Positions 35,374-42,763 of a stretch of 64,000 nucleotides of DNA are shown piece by piece. The stretch is from CALNXN01 sp942490645 (GTDB lineage: Bacteria; Pseudomonadota; Alphaproteobacteria; Rhodobacterales; Rhodobacteraceae): assembly GCA_942490645.1 (NCBI GenBank), contig CALNXN010000012.1:1-64000 (forward strand), in the 5' to 3' direction. Numbering within the stretch: position 1 is the first letter of the stretch; every line of letters starts with the position of its first letter. Position numbers and translations under genes: made by a program. The notes beneath the pieces are model-generated. The model saw nothing but the letters and a program-made list of their open reading frames with translations, was not told where the DNA came from and ran no database searches.

Positions 35374-35413
35374 AAAACCGCCGTTCACACGCATTGTGAG
35401 CGGCGGTTTTTTT
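35374..35413 (+). terminator. rho-independent terminator after cycA
   Basis: CCGCCGTTCACA and TGTGAGCGGCGG pair over 12 bp with a single G-U, loop CGCAT, flanked by AAAA upstream and a run of seven T downstream. It ends the long bchF-to-cycA transcription unit and marks the left border of the replicon segment. Confidence 0.85.
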
Positions 35414-36090
35414 ATTGGTGGGAAGCTGGCAATAGGTTTGCAGGTGGATGGCCGCTGTGCGGACGAAGCGGTCGTCCGCATTGGAGTATGGAACGTCTGC
35501 TTTTGATCAAGTGTTACACCATAGTAATTTTATGTTCGATCACTGATGATTTGTCTTGACCAACCGCAATCTTCTCCGAGATGCCGTCAACGCTGATCAA
35601 CTTCCAGACCTGCCAACGCTCAGCATTCCAAATTGGCCCCGCACACGCCGCTTCTCCTTCTGATCCGTACCAGAAAATTAGGAAGGGTTCTTTCGCAACT
35701 GAAAAGTTCTTGAGAGGCACTTCCATCGACCATCAGTATCCGTGGAAATGTATGCAAACATCGGCTGCGCCCTTAGTGCATATGCGCGATCAGACCAGAC
35801 AGGTACGACGAAGGTCTCCAATCCGCCATTGGAATCACACGTGGCCGGCAAGTCTCTTTCGGTGTCAACGATGAGCCAAACTGACTTGCTCTCAATGGCC
35901 TGCCTCTGAACAAAGCGATCGCTAGGCCGCGATACTCATAAAGGCTGCGTTCTATGCAAAGCAATCATTCTCGACCATCAGTACTTTTGAAGTCTAAGTT
36001 CCGTAGCGCGACATTGGTGCCTCTACAACGCGGCGAAAGATCCCAACATGGGCTCAAACTCGCCATTCGCCCCTCGGCTCACACCCCCCA
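35414..36090. other. gene-poor region between cycA and the replicon segment
   Basis: About 680 bp without a recognisable gene. The base composition is visibly less GC-rich than the flanking operons, and the open frames are short and mutually overlapping. I saw no inverted-repeat termini, tRNA or transposase remnant. It could be the scar left when the replication module joined the photosynthesis cluster. Confidence 0.4.
35514..35726 (-). CDS. possible small hypothetical protein
   Basis: A 70-codon frame beginning MEVPLKNFSVAKEPFLIFWY. It has a protein-like mixture of residues, unlike the Arg/Pro-rich shadows common in this genome. It has no recognised motif, signal or membrane helix, and no clear operon partner. 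It may be a real small gene, a gene remnant or chance. Confidence 0.25.
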   Translation of the reverse strand: MEVPLKNFSVAKEPFLIFWYGSEGEAACAGPIWNAERWQVWKLISVDGISEKIAVGQDKSSVIEHKITMV

Positions 36091-36510
36091 TCAAATCCCT
36101 TCGTCAGGGTCGCGTTTGGTCCAGGGATGGTGCCCGCGCGCGTTCAGGATAGATGACATCTTCCATCCCTGCTCTGTGTGCTGCAACAGCGCCGAGGATG
36201 TGTAGGGTTCCGTCGCCGGGCTGCCATGGCTCAGCAGGTACGTTTTATAGGTGCCGATCCATGTCCCGTCCTTGCAATCTTCAAGGCTTAGAGGTTTGCG
36301 GTAAATGTGGTCCACCTTCATGATCTTCGCCGCATCCAGATAGAGCTTGAAATTCTGCTTCACATCGGACGCGCTGCGCATCACCACAGGGCCCTGCCGC
36401 GTGATCATTGAAAAGGGCAATATCATACGGCTTTCCCAAGGGCCGATGTCCCCCGAAATGAAGCAAGCCGAGATCGCTTCGAGAAAATTCAAAAATTCTT
36501 CGTCCGTCAT
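36091..36510 (-). CDS. hypothetical protein, possibly NTF2/SnoaL-like
   Basis: A 139-residue soluble protein beginning MTDEEFLNFLEAISACFISG. The layout (N-terminal helices, then a strand-rich half with GTWIGTYKTYLL and WKMSSILNA) resembles NTF2-like or SnoaL-like cone-shaped domains, often used for small-molecule binding; this is inference from pattern only. It lies 51 bp beyond the end of repA on the same strand, so it could be co-transcribed with the replication initiator. Confidence 0.5.
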   Translation of the reverse strand: MTDEEFLNFLEAISACFISGDIGPWESRMILPFSMITRQGPVVMRSASDVKQNFKLYLDAAKIMKVDHIYRKPLSLEDCKDGTWIGTYKTYLLSHGSPATEPYTSSALLQHTEQGWKMSSILNARGHHPWTKRDPDEGI

Positions 36511-36561
36511 CGGGCACCATACTATCCGACAAATGGCTGTTGCGCCAAATTTCGCATTTGA

Positions 36562-37245
36562 TCAAACGATCACGCGCACTTCCGAGACATCCGCATCAAC
36601 ATCGCGGCAGGCCCCCAGCACGCGTCGTTCAAGATGCGTCTGGACGTAGGCCGCGTGGAACCGGGTGGGCGCGCGCAGCGTCAAACGGCCCCCTGCCCTC
36701 TCCACACGCTCAAGTGCGGCGATCCAGCTGGCGTATGTGCCCGCATCCTCCGCATGCATCAAGGCGCGCGCCAACGCCCATTCTGTCGCGTCCGACACAT
36801 CCGGCGGCGTCACCGTCCCGCGGACCGGCATGGGCACCACCGTGGTGCTCTCTGCTTCGCCCTGCCCCATACGCAGTTCGAAATCAGGCCCAACAGCTGC
36901 CCAATGTGGCGCGGTGTCCTTTAAAACAGTCTCTAAACTTAGCGAATACTCCGTCACACGGCCGCGCGCACCTTGGCGTTTTACGACCAGCCAGCCCATA
37001 CGCCGCAGATGCGCCATCTCGCGTTTGACCGTGCGTTCATCGACAGACCAAAGGCGCGCGATTTCGCGCTGACCCACTGCCAGTTCGTCGCGCGCCCAAT
37101 TGTAACGCGCCGTGATCAATGTCATCAGCCTGAGACTTCTGCGCTGATCATGCTTGCCCTGCGCCAAGGCGAAAGCGCCGAGTGCCGTCAAAAGATCATA
37201 TTTGCGCGCAGATGCCCCACGGCCCACCGGCCTTGTGGATAGCAT
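36562..37245 (-). CDS. repA: DnaA-like plasmid replication initiator RepA
   Basis: A 227-residue protein. The N-terminal half has a winged-helix/HTH region (REIARLWSVDERTVKREMAH and the wing GWLVVKRQGARGRVTEYSLS). The C-terminal half (WIAALERVERAGGRLTLRAP then a helix ending LERRVLGAC) is like the N-terminal domain of DnaA. This combination defines the DnaA-like replicases found on Rhodobacterales plasmids. It is transcribed away from parAB, with the repeat-rich putative origin between them. Confidence 0.8.
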   Translation of the reverse strand: MLSTRPVGRGASARKYDLLTALGAFALAQGKHDQRRSLRLMTLITARYNWARDELAVGQREIARLWSVDERTVKREMAHLRRMGWLVVKRQGARGRVTEYSLSLETVLKDTAPHWAAVGPDFELRMGQGEAESTTVVPMPVRGTVTPPDVSDATEWALARALMHAEDAGTYASWIAALERVERAGGRLTLRAPTRFHAAYVQTHLERRVLGACRDVDADVSEVRVIV

Positions 37246-37732
37246 GGTCCTGCCCTCGATGTCGTGATCGCACCAGACCGCGTTGGGTCTATGCTGCCTC
37301 AGATGGTTGGATCGGTGTCCGATCTCTCATTCACGCCGGTTTCCGGTCGCTTTTCGTTTCTCTGCCCTGATTTGCGTCCGATTGCCCGATTCTGTCAAGT
37401 GCGGAGTTGTTCATCGTCTATCTGAACCCCCAATTCAAATTAGAAAACAGGTATATAAGGTATTGGGGGACATTCTGTGTGTCCCCTATTTGGCTGCTTT
37501 TGTCCCCCAATAGGGTGTAGTGCCTGTCGAACTGTCCCCTATATTTCGTGTCAGGCCGCAAGGCGCTGCTGGGCTCAGCGACTCACCTGGCACTCCGCCA
37601 ATCGCCCTTTGGCATATGGATAGGGCGCACCGGTCCAATAGGCGTTCTTAAATCATATTCCCTTTTGCTTTTTTCTCCAAATCCGCGTAAATCTGGAAAA
37701 AACGGGAATTAGCGTCCCGTGGAAAACAGGTT
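37246..37732. other. putative plasmid origin region between repA and parA
   Basis: A gene-free stretch of about 490 bp with AT-rich segments and a repeat cluster: TATTGGGGGACA (37461-37472) is the perfect inverted copy of TGTCCCCCAATA (37501-37512), and TGTCCCCTAT occurs twice in direct orientation (37480-37489 and 37533-37542). These iteron-like elements share the TGTCCCC half of the parS-like palindrome. The repA and parA promoters must also lie here. A TGTGGATAG at 37234-37242, inside the repA start, is one base off a DnaA box. Confidence 0.6.
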
Positions 37733-37748
37733 TGTCCCCGCGGGGACA
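37733..37748. repeat. parS-like palindrome, copy 1 (parA leader)
   Basis: TGTCCCCGCGGGGACA, a perfect 16-bp palindrome, ends 24 bp before the preferred parA ATG. A site here could serve both for partition and for ParA/ParB autoregulation. Confidence 0.75.
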
Positions 37749-37772
37749 GATCAACCAGCAGACAGGCACCAC

Positions 37773-39077
37773 ATGTTCACACATACCGACCTTGCCCGCC
37801 TTCAGGCGCAATCGCTCAAGATGCAGGGCTTTATCCGGCAGCAGACGTACTCTCCGCAGAACGAAAAGACCCTGCGGCGGTTTTCAAGCTGGGAGGTCGC
37901 GGAGCTGATCTTCAAGGCCAACCAGTCGACCTTGCGCGGGCGGTTGGCGGCTGATCCCTCCCTGCCCCAGGGCATTGTCGAGGAAGACGGTCGCCAGCGG
38001 TGGTACACGCTCGATGAGATCAACGAGCTGCGCCGCCGTCTCAAGGTCAACCGGCAATCCCTGATGCCTTACCGCCCGGCTGGAAAACGTGCTCTGCGCG
38101 CGGCGATCGCCAACTTCAAAGGGGGGGCCGGCAAATCCACCGTGGCGCTGCATTTCGCCCATGCGGCGGCCCTCGACGGCTACCGCGTGCTCTGCGTGGA
38201 TTTTGATCCGCAGGCCACGCTCAGCCATTCGATGGGCCTGAGCGACGTGGCCGAGGAATACACCGTCTGGGGCATCATGGCGCGTGATCTCGCCGCCGAG
38301 ACAGACCGGATGAACCGTGCCTCGCAAGGTGCCGAAAGTGGCGCCGCCCTGCCCCAGCGCCGCCTGCCCGCCTCCATCACTGACATGGGTCTTGCCGATC
38401 TGCGTGTCTCCGATTTCATCAAGCCGACGAACTGGCCCACCATCGACATCGTGCCCAGCTGCGCCAACGCCGCCTTCGTCGAATTTGCCTCGGCGCAATA
38501 CCGGCACATGAACCCCGAATGGTCGTTCTTTGCCGCCGTGTCGCGGTTTCTGGATCAGCTCAGCCCCGATGCCTATGACCTGATCCTTTTCGATTGCCCG
38601 CCTGCCATTGGCTATCAGTCGATGAACGCGGTCTTTGCGGCGGACGTGCTCTATATCCCCTCCGGTCCCGGGTATTGGGAATACGATTCCACCACCTCGT
38701 TCATTGGGCAGTTGGCCGAAGCGCTCGAAGATCTGAGCCGCTTTCAGGGGCTTGTCCCCGCGGGGACAATGACCCTGCCCAAAGCATTTCTGGACCTGCG
38801 GTTCCTGCTGACACGGTTTGAGCCGAACAACGATCTGCACCGCGCGATGCAACAGGCCTTTGTCAAAGTGTTTGGCGATAGAGTGACCGAACACCCGATC
38901 GAGATGACCCGCGCGGTGGAGCAATCTGGGCGGTTTTTGTCGTCCATCTATGAAATTGATTACCGCGATATGACCCGTGAAACCTGGCGGCGCGCCCGCG
39001 CCTCTTTTGATCAGGCTTACGCGGAGTTCAAAACCAATCTGGGCGAGGCCTGGGACAAGCTGGAGGATGAGGCATGA
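37773..39077 (+). CDS. parA: plasmid partition ATPase ParA
   Basis: A 434-residue type Ia ParA. The N-terminal about 100 residues carry a DNA-binding region with the MerR-like segment FSSWEVAELIF and RWYTLDEINELRRRL. Then come the deviant Walker A motif KGGAGKST (residues 116-123), VLCVDFDPQATLSHSMGLSD and ILFDCPPAIG. It drives plasmid segregation together with ParB. A GTG start at 37719 is in frame but would translate through the first palindrome; ATG 37773 is preferred. The stop overlaps the parB ATG. A palindrome copy lies inside the gene. Confidence 0.9.
   Translation: MFTHTDLARLQAQSLKMQGFIRQQTYSPQNEKTLRRFSSWEVAELIFKANQSTLRGRLAADPSLPQGIVEEDGRQRWYTLDEINELRRRLKVNRQSLMPYRPAGKRALRAAIANFKGGAGKSTVALHFAHAAALDGYRVLCVDFDPQATLSHSMGLSDVAEEYTVWGIMARDLAAETDRMNRASQGAESGAALPQRRLPASITDMGLADLRVSDFIKPTNWPTIDIVPSCANAAFVEFASAQYRHMNPEWSFFAAVSRFLDQLSPDAYDLILFDCPPAIGYQSMNAVFAADVLYIPSGPGYWEYDSTTSFIGQLAEALEDLSRFQGLVPAGTMTLPKAFLDLRFLLTRFEPNNDLHRAMQQAFVKVFGDRVTEHPIEMTRAVEQSGRFLSSIYEIDYRDMTRETWRRARASFDQAYAEFKTNLGEAWDKLEDEA
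38753..38768. repeat. parS-like palindrome, copy 2 (inside parA)
   Basis: A perfect TGTCCCCGCGGGGACA within the parA coding sequence, read in frame as Val-Pro-Ala-Gly-Thr in the segment GLVPAGTMTL. Confidence 0.75.
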
Positions 39078-40150
39078 GCAAGCGGCGTGTGTTTGACATC
39101 GATTTTGACGACACCGATCTGGGCGCGGATGACGCTGTCCCCGCGGGGACAGATGAGGGGCGACGCGGTCCGATGGCGGCGGCGATCTCGGAAAACGCGG
39201 CTGCCTTGGGCGAACGGCAATTGGCCGAAGCCGCGATCCGTGCCGAAAATGACCGGCTGGCGCATGAATACGTATCTCTCAAGAAGAACGGTCAGATCGT
39301 CGGTCTTGTGGATGTGCGCGAGATCAAGTCGCAAAAGCTGATCCGGGACCGCCGTGAAGGGCGCGATACGGAGTTGGAAGAGCTCAAGACGTCGATCAAG
39401 GATGTGGGCCTGTCGAACCCGATCCTTGTGGAAGAGGTCGAGGTTGGGTTCGAGCTTATTCAGGGGTTTCGGCGCCTCACGGCCTTTCGCGAACTGCTGG
39501 AGGAAACGGGCGATCCGAAATACGCGCGCATTCCCGCGACGCTGCAGGCCAAGGGCGCACAGATCGAACAACTCTATCGCCGGATGGTCGATGAAAACCT
39601 CGTGCGGCGCGATATTTCATTTGCGGAGATGGCCCGGTTGGCCATGTCCTTCGCCAAGCAGACCAACGATGTGATCGGCTCGAGCGGTGATCCGGTGGAC
39701 GTGCTTTATGCCTCTGCGGGGCGGCAAAAGCGGGCCTATATCCGCAACTTTGCCCATCTGCTGCATGTGCTGGGTGATGACCTGATCTTCCCCGAAGCGA
39801 TCCCGCGGTCGATGGGGCTGGCGCTGCTGAAACTGCTCGATGCCGATCCTAAGTTGGCGGGACAAATTCGTGCCGTTCTGGCCAGTCGTCCCGGCAGGGA
39901 TGCAAGCGGGGAGTTGGCGGTTTTGCGTGCTGCGGTCAACGGCGCGGGCAAAAAGCCCAAACCGGCCAAACCGGCGCCGCCCAAGACATCTTCCAAGACC
40001 ACGATCAAGCTGAACCGACCCGAAGGCGTGGCCAAATGTACCGCAGCTTCTGGCCGGTTTGAGGTGCTGTTGGATCATGATTTCGGCGCGGTTGATCCAC
40101 GCAAGCTTGAGGTGGCGGCGCGCGCGTTTCTGGATGCTTTGAAGGAGTGA
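39074..40150 (+). CDS. parB: plasmid partition protein ParB
   Basis: A 358-residue ParB-like protein. A ParB/Sulfiredoxin-type N-terminal domain (GLSNPILVEEVEVGFELIQG, then RRLTAFRELLEE) precedes a helix-turn-helix region (RRDISFAEMARLAMSFAKQ) and a Lys/Pro-rich C-terminal part. It binds centromere sites, very likely the palindromes described here, and is moved by ParA. It overlaps parA by 4 bp (ATGA). Its 5' region also contains one palindrome copy. Confidence 0.9.
   Translation: MSKRRVFDIDFDDTDLGADDAVPAGTDEGRRGPMAAAISENAAALGERQLAEAAIRAENDRLAHEYVSLKKNGQIVGLVDVREIKSQKLIRDRREGRDTELEELKTSIKDVGLSNPILVEEVEVGFELIQGFRRLTAFRELLEETGDPKYARIPATLQAKGAQIEQLYRRMVDENLVRRDISFAEMARLAMSFAKQTNDVIGSSGDPVDVLYASAGRQKRAYIRNFAHLLHVLGDDLIFPEAIPRSMGLALLKLLDADPKLAGQIRAVLASRPGRDASGELAVLRAAVNGAGKKPKPAKPAPPKTSSKTTIKLNRPEGVAKCTAASGRFEVLLDHDFGAVDPRKLEVAARAFLDALKE
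39136..39151. repeat. parS-like palindrome, copy 3 (inside parB)
   Basis: A perfect TGTCCCCGCGGGGACA near the 5' end of parB, read as Val-Pro-Ala-Gly-Thr in AVPAGTDEG, in the presumably disordered N-terminus. Confidence 0.75.
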
Positions 40151-40159
40151 AGCGCCGTT

Positions 40160-40175
40160 TGTCCCCGCGGGGACA
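40160..40175. repeat. parS-like palindrome, copy 4 (parB-bchO gap)
   Basis: A perfect TGTCCCCGCGGGGACA, 9 bp after the parB stop and 18 bp before the bchO stop on the other strand. It is one of only two copies lying between genes. Confidence 0.75.
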
Positions 40176-40193
40176 GATTATGTTAAATCGAAA

Positions 40194-41087
40194 TCAAGCG
40201 CCCGGGGCCGCCTCGGGCGCTGTTTTCTTGTCCAGAAAATCCAGGATGATCTGTGCCACATCACCGGGCACCTCTTCGTGCACCAGATGGCCGTACCCGG
40301 TCAACGACACGTGGCGCGCATGCGGCATACGCTGGGCTGCGCGTTCTGACACCTGTGGTGGGACCGTCGTGTCTTGGTCGCCGGTGATCAGCAACGTGCG
40401 CGCCGAAGTGTCTGGCAGGCTTTGCAGCAGATCGTCCAAAGACCAGTTGGCCATCATGAGCAAGGTCGAATCCACGTGGTCGCGATCTGACATCAGGCGT
40501 CGGTAATACCCCAAGCCTTCAGAGTCTAATTCAGAGCCTGTACTGCTGATCAGAGCCTTAACCCGACCGGGATTGGCAGAGGCCGCCGAGAACACGGATG
40601 CGGTGAACGGAACCGCTGCCAGCATCTTGGCCATCGCCGGAAACAGTACACCCGCAAGCCCCTTGAACGTATCGAGCGCAGCGTTGATGCCGACGATATC
40701 GGGCGTTTGTCCCCGCGGGGATACAAGCGTTTTCGACAGCTCCAGCGCCAGTGCAGCCCCAGCGGAATGGCCAATGATCGCACTGGGATGCCAGCCTTCC
40801 TGCGCGCACAGCTTGGCGACGTCTTCGGCCATTGCGCGCAGCCCACAGCGGTGCCGCGCGCCCAGTTGGGTGAACCCTTGCCCCGGCAGGTCCAGCGCCA
40901 CAACGCGGTGCGTTTTCGCCAAAAGGGGGATCAAATCGCGGAACGAATGGGTGGACCCGCCGGCGCCATGCAAAAGCAAGATCAGATCGCCAGAACCGGC
41001 CTCTTGGACGTGCCAGCGATGCGGATGGCTGAGGACCTGCCGCGACAGCGCCGCATTGGGCCATGTGGCGATATCGTGCCAGCGCAT
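40194..41087 (-). CDS. bchO: Mg-chelatase-associated alpha/beta hydrolase BchO
   Basis: A 297-residue alpha/beta hydrolase with oxyanion region LLLHGAGGSTHSF, nucleophile elbow GHSAG and a terminal GYGHLVHEE for the catalytic His. BchO lies with bchI and bchD in many purple bacteria; its biochemical role is unproven. I start it at ATG 41087, 4 bp after the bchD stop; the longer frame to 41183 overlaps bchD. A one-mismatch palindrome copy is embedded and reads SPRGQ, replacing a short variable loop. Confidence 0.85.
   Translation of the reverse strand: MRWHDIATWPNAALSRQVLSHPHRWHVQEAGSGDLILLLHGAGGSTHSFRDLIPLLAKTHRVVALDLPGQGFTQLGARHRCGLRAMAEDVAKLCAQEGWHPSAIIGHSAGAALALELSKTLVSPRGQTPDIVGINAALDTFKGLAGVLFPAMAKMLAAVPFTASVFSAASANPGRVKALISSTGSELDSEGLGYYRRLMSDRDHVDSTLLMMANWSLDDLLQSLPDTSARTLLITGDQDTTVPPQVSERAAQRMPHARHVSLTGYGHLVHEEVPGDVAQIILDFLDKKTAPEAAPGA
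40708..40723. repeat. parS-like palindrome, copy 5, one mismatch (inside bchO)
   Basis: TGTCCCCGCGGGGATA differs from the consensus only at the last but one base. It lies inside bchO, read on the minus strand as SPRGQ. It may be a decaying or a newly forming site. Confidence 0.6.
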
Positions 41088-41091
41088 GGCG

Positions 41092-42763
41092 CTACCCGTC
41101 CAGAGCGGCGCTGACGGCCCCTGTGAGCGCCTGTGCATTCGCACGGGGCAGTGCAAGGTACGTGGCGTCCAAAAGCCCTGCAAGGCCCCTCAGAGCGCCT
41201 GTGGGGCGGTTTCCCATGTCAATCACAAGGCTGGCGGTGCCCTGCGCCCGCAAAAGCTGGGCCAGACGGTCGGCATCGGCGCCAGCCTGTGCGCGGTCGG
41301 CGGTGCCATCAAGTGCCACATTGGCGCGCCCGTCGGTCAGGATGATCACGGTTGGCGTCAAACCCTTGGCAAGGCTTTGTGTGGCCAGCAATGCGGCCTC
41401 CTGCAGTCCTGCGGCAAGGGGCGTGCCACCGCCGCCGGGCAGATTGGCAAGCCGCCGTTTCGTCTGCACCAGCGAGCGGGTCGGCGGCAGCAGCAGTTCC
41501 GCGCCCGTCCCGCGAAAAGCGATCAGCGCCACGTGATCCCGTGCGGCATAGGCTTGCGCCAGCAACATTTCCACAGCGCCCTTGGCCTCGTTCAGGCGCG
41601 ACACAGCGGCCGACCCGGAGGCGTCCACCGCAAAGATCAATAGGCGGTCAGAGTGGTCCTGATAGCGTTTCACACGAATGTCTGAGGGCCGAATAAGCAG
41701 CCCTGTCCCCGCGGGGACAGACCGGTCATGCAGGGCCGCGCGGCGCATTGGCTGCCAAGGGGCAGCAGCGCGCAGGGTAGCCACCAGATCAATCCGGTTT
41801 TGGCCATCCAGACGCCCGGGCCGAGAGGGCAGGGGCCGCCCACGTCGGTTGCCCTTGCGCTTTTTGCCAGCACCTTGACCGCCCGAAGACCGTGTTGTCC
41901 CCGCGGGGACAAGACCGGCCAACAGATCCGGTGGCAGCAGCGCGCGGATCGCCTCCACCATCATATCGCCATCGGGCAGGGTCAGGTCCTGATCCTCGCC
42001 CTTGCCATCTTCGGTGTCGTCCGGTTCGGGCGGGGGCGGGGTGTCGTCCTGAGGGTCTTCTTCCTGGGGCACCTGCGTGGCGCGGTGCGGATAGATGAGG
42101 GACGCGGCGACCTGCAGATCATCATCCGAAACGGCCGTCCGTTGGTGCAGGGCTGCATGGGCACGGGCCGCCGCCAGCGCCAGAGTGGGCGCGCGCAGGC
42201 TGTCGATGCCGAAGCGTGCCGCAAGCGCCGTGAGGGCCGCAATCTGGTCGGGCGTGACCGTCACATCCACCGTGGCAATCGCATCTGTCCCCGCGGGGAC
42301 AGAAGGCCAATCGGCGGGCATCCGGCCTTCGGGGGCGATGTGAAACGCCAGCCGTTCCGACAGGGCAGGGGGGCAATGTTCGTCTGCGTCCGCCCCTTCA
42401 TCGAGGGCCACCAGACTGTGCGCGGGGCTGACGTCGAGTTGTTGGGCGAGTTTCGCGGCCAGCTCCGCCCCGCAGCGTTCGGCCATAATCAGCTCGAGTG
42501 TGCAGGGGCTATGAAATAATCCTTTATTTTCAACTAATTGGCCAGATTTCAGAGTGGCGGACAGGTCAAGCCCGCCATAAAGCTGTTCATCGGCGATGTT
42601 GGGGTGAATTTTGCGCGCACGCAAGGGCAATGCGCGCAACACCGGCGTTGCGGTCCGGGCCGGCGCGCATAGCAATGACGGCGCCGCGCAGATTGGCGGG
42701 ATCCATCCCCAAAAGCGTCAGAGCAAGGGCGGCACGGTGCCAGCTATCGGCGGTCTCGCTCAC
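41092..42763 (-). CDS. bchD: magnesium chelatase subunit D (frameshifted)
   Basis: The AAA+ plus von Willebrand A subunit that couples BchI ATPase to BchH. The vWA metal site is visible as FAVDASGSA, and an acidic/Pro-rich linker lies mid-protein. The natural start is GTG 42763, overlapping the bchI stop as GTGA; it reads MSETADSWHRAALALTLLGM and on to RAGPDRNA. The frame then breaks, and homologous sequence resumes one base over as VLRALPLRARKIHPN. Removing one base of the CCGGC at 42642-42646 restores a 556-residue protein of normal length. Three parS-like palindromes are embedded, each read as VPAGT. Confidence 0.88.
41704..41719. repeat. parS-like palindrome, copy 6 (inside bchD)
   Basis: A perfect TGTCCCCGCGGGGACA in the bchD region preceding the vWA domain, translated as VPAGT in DRSVPAGTGLL. 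Confidence 0.75.
41896..41911. repeat. parS-like palindrome, copy 7 (inside bchD)
   Basis: A perfect TGTCCCCGCGGGGACA in the charged linker of bchD, translated as VPAGT in GLVPAGTTRSS, 176 bp from copy 6. Confidence 0.75.
42286..42301. repeat. parS-like palindrome, copy 8 (inside bchD)
   Basis: A perfect TGTCCCCGCGGGGACA in the N-terminal AAA-like part of bchD, translated as VPAGT in PSVPAGTDAIA. It is the last copy seen to the right; I noticed none in 42302-64000. Confidence 0.75.

Noticed and set aside
35773..35964. A 63-codon minus-strand frame in the gene-poor region
   Set aside because: Its composition is Arg/Pro/Ser-rich, with no ribosome-binding site and no partner gene; treated as chance.
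37234..37242. A DnaA box (TGTGGATAG) at the start of repA
   Set aside because: One mismatch to consensus, single copy, and inside coding sequence; too weak to call as an origin element by itself.
37733..42301. The TGTCCCCGCGGGGACA palindromes as chance SacII-type (CCGCGG) sites of a GC-rich genome
   Set aside because: CCGCGG alone would be common, but eight 16-bp matches (seven perfect) in 4.6 kb around parAB, with none noticed elsewhere in the window, is not expected by chance.
42640..42650. Programmed ribosomal frameshifting in bchD (and likewise bchY and crtD)
   Set aside because: I see no slippery heptamer, internal Shine-Dalgarno at the right spacing, or stop codon placed at the shift; programmed shifting is not known to me in these families. 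Sequencing error or mutation is simpler.
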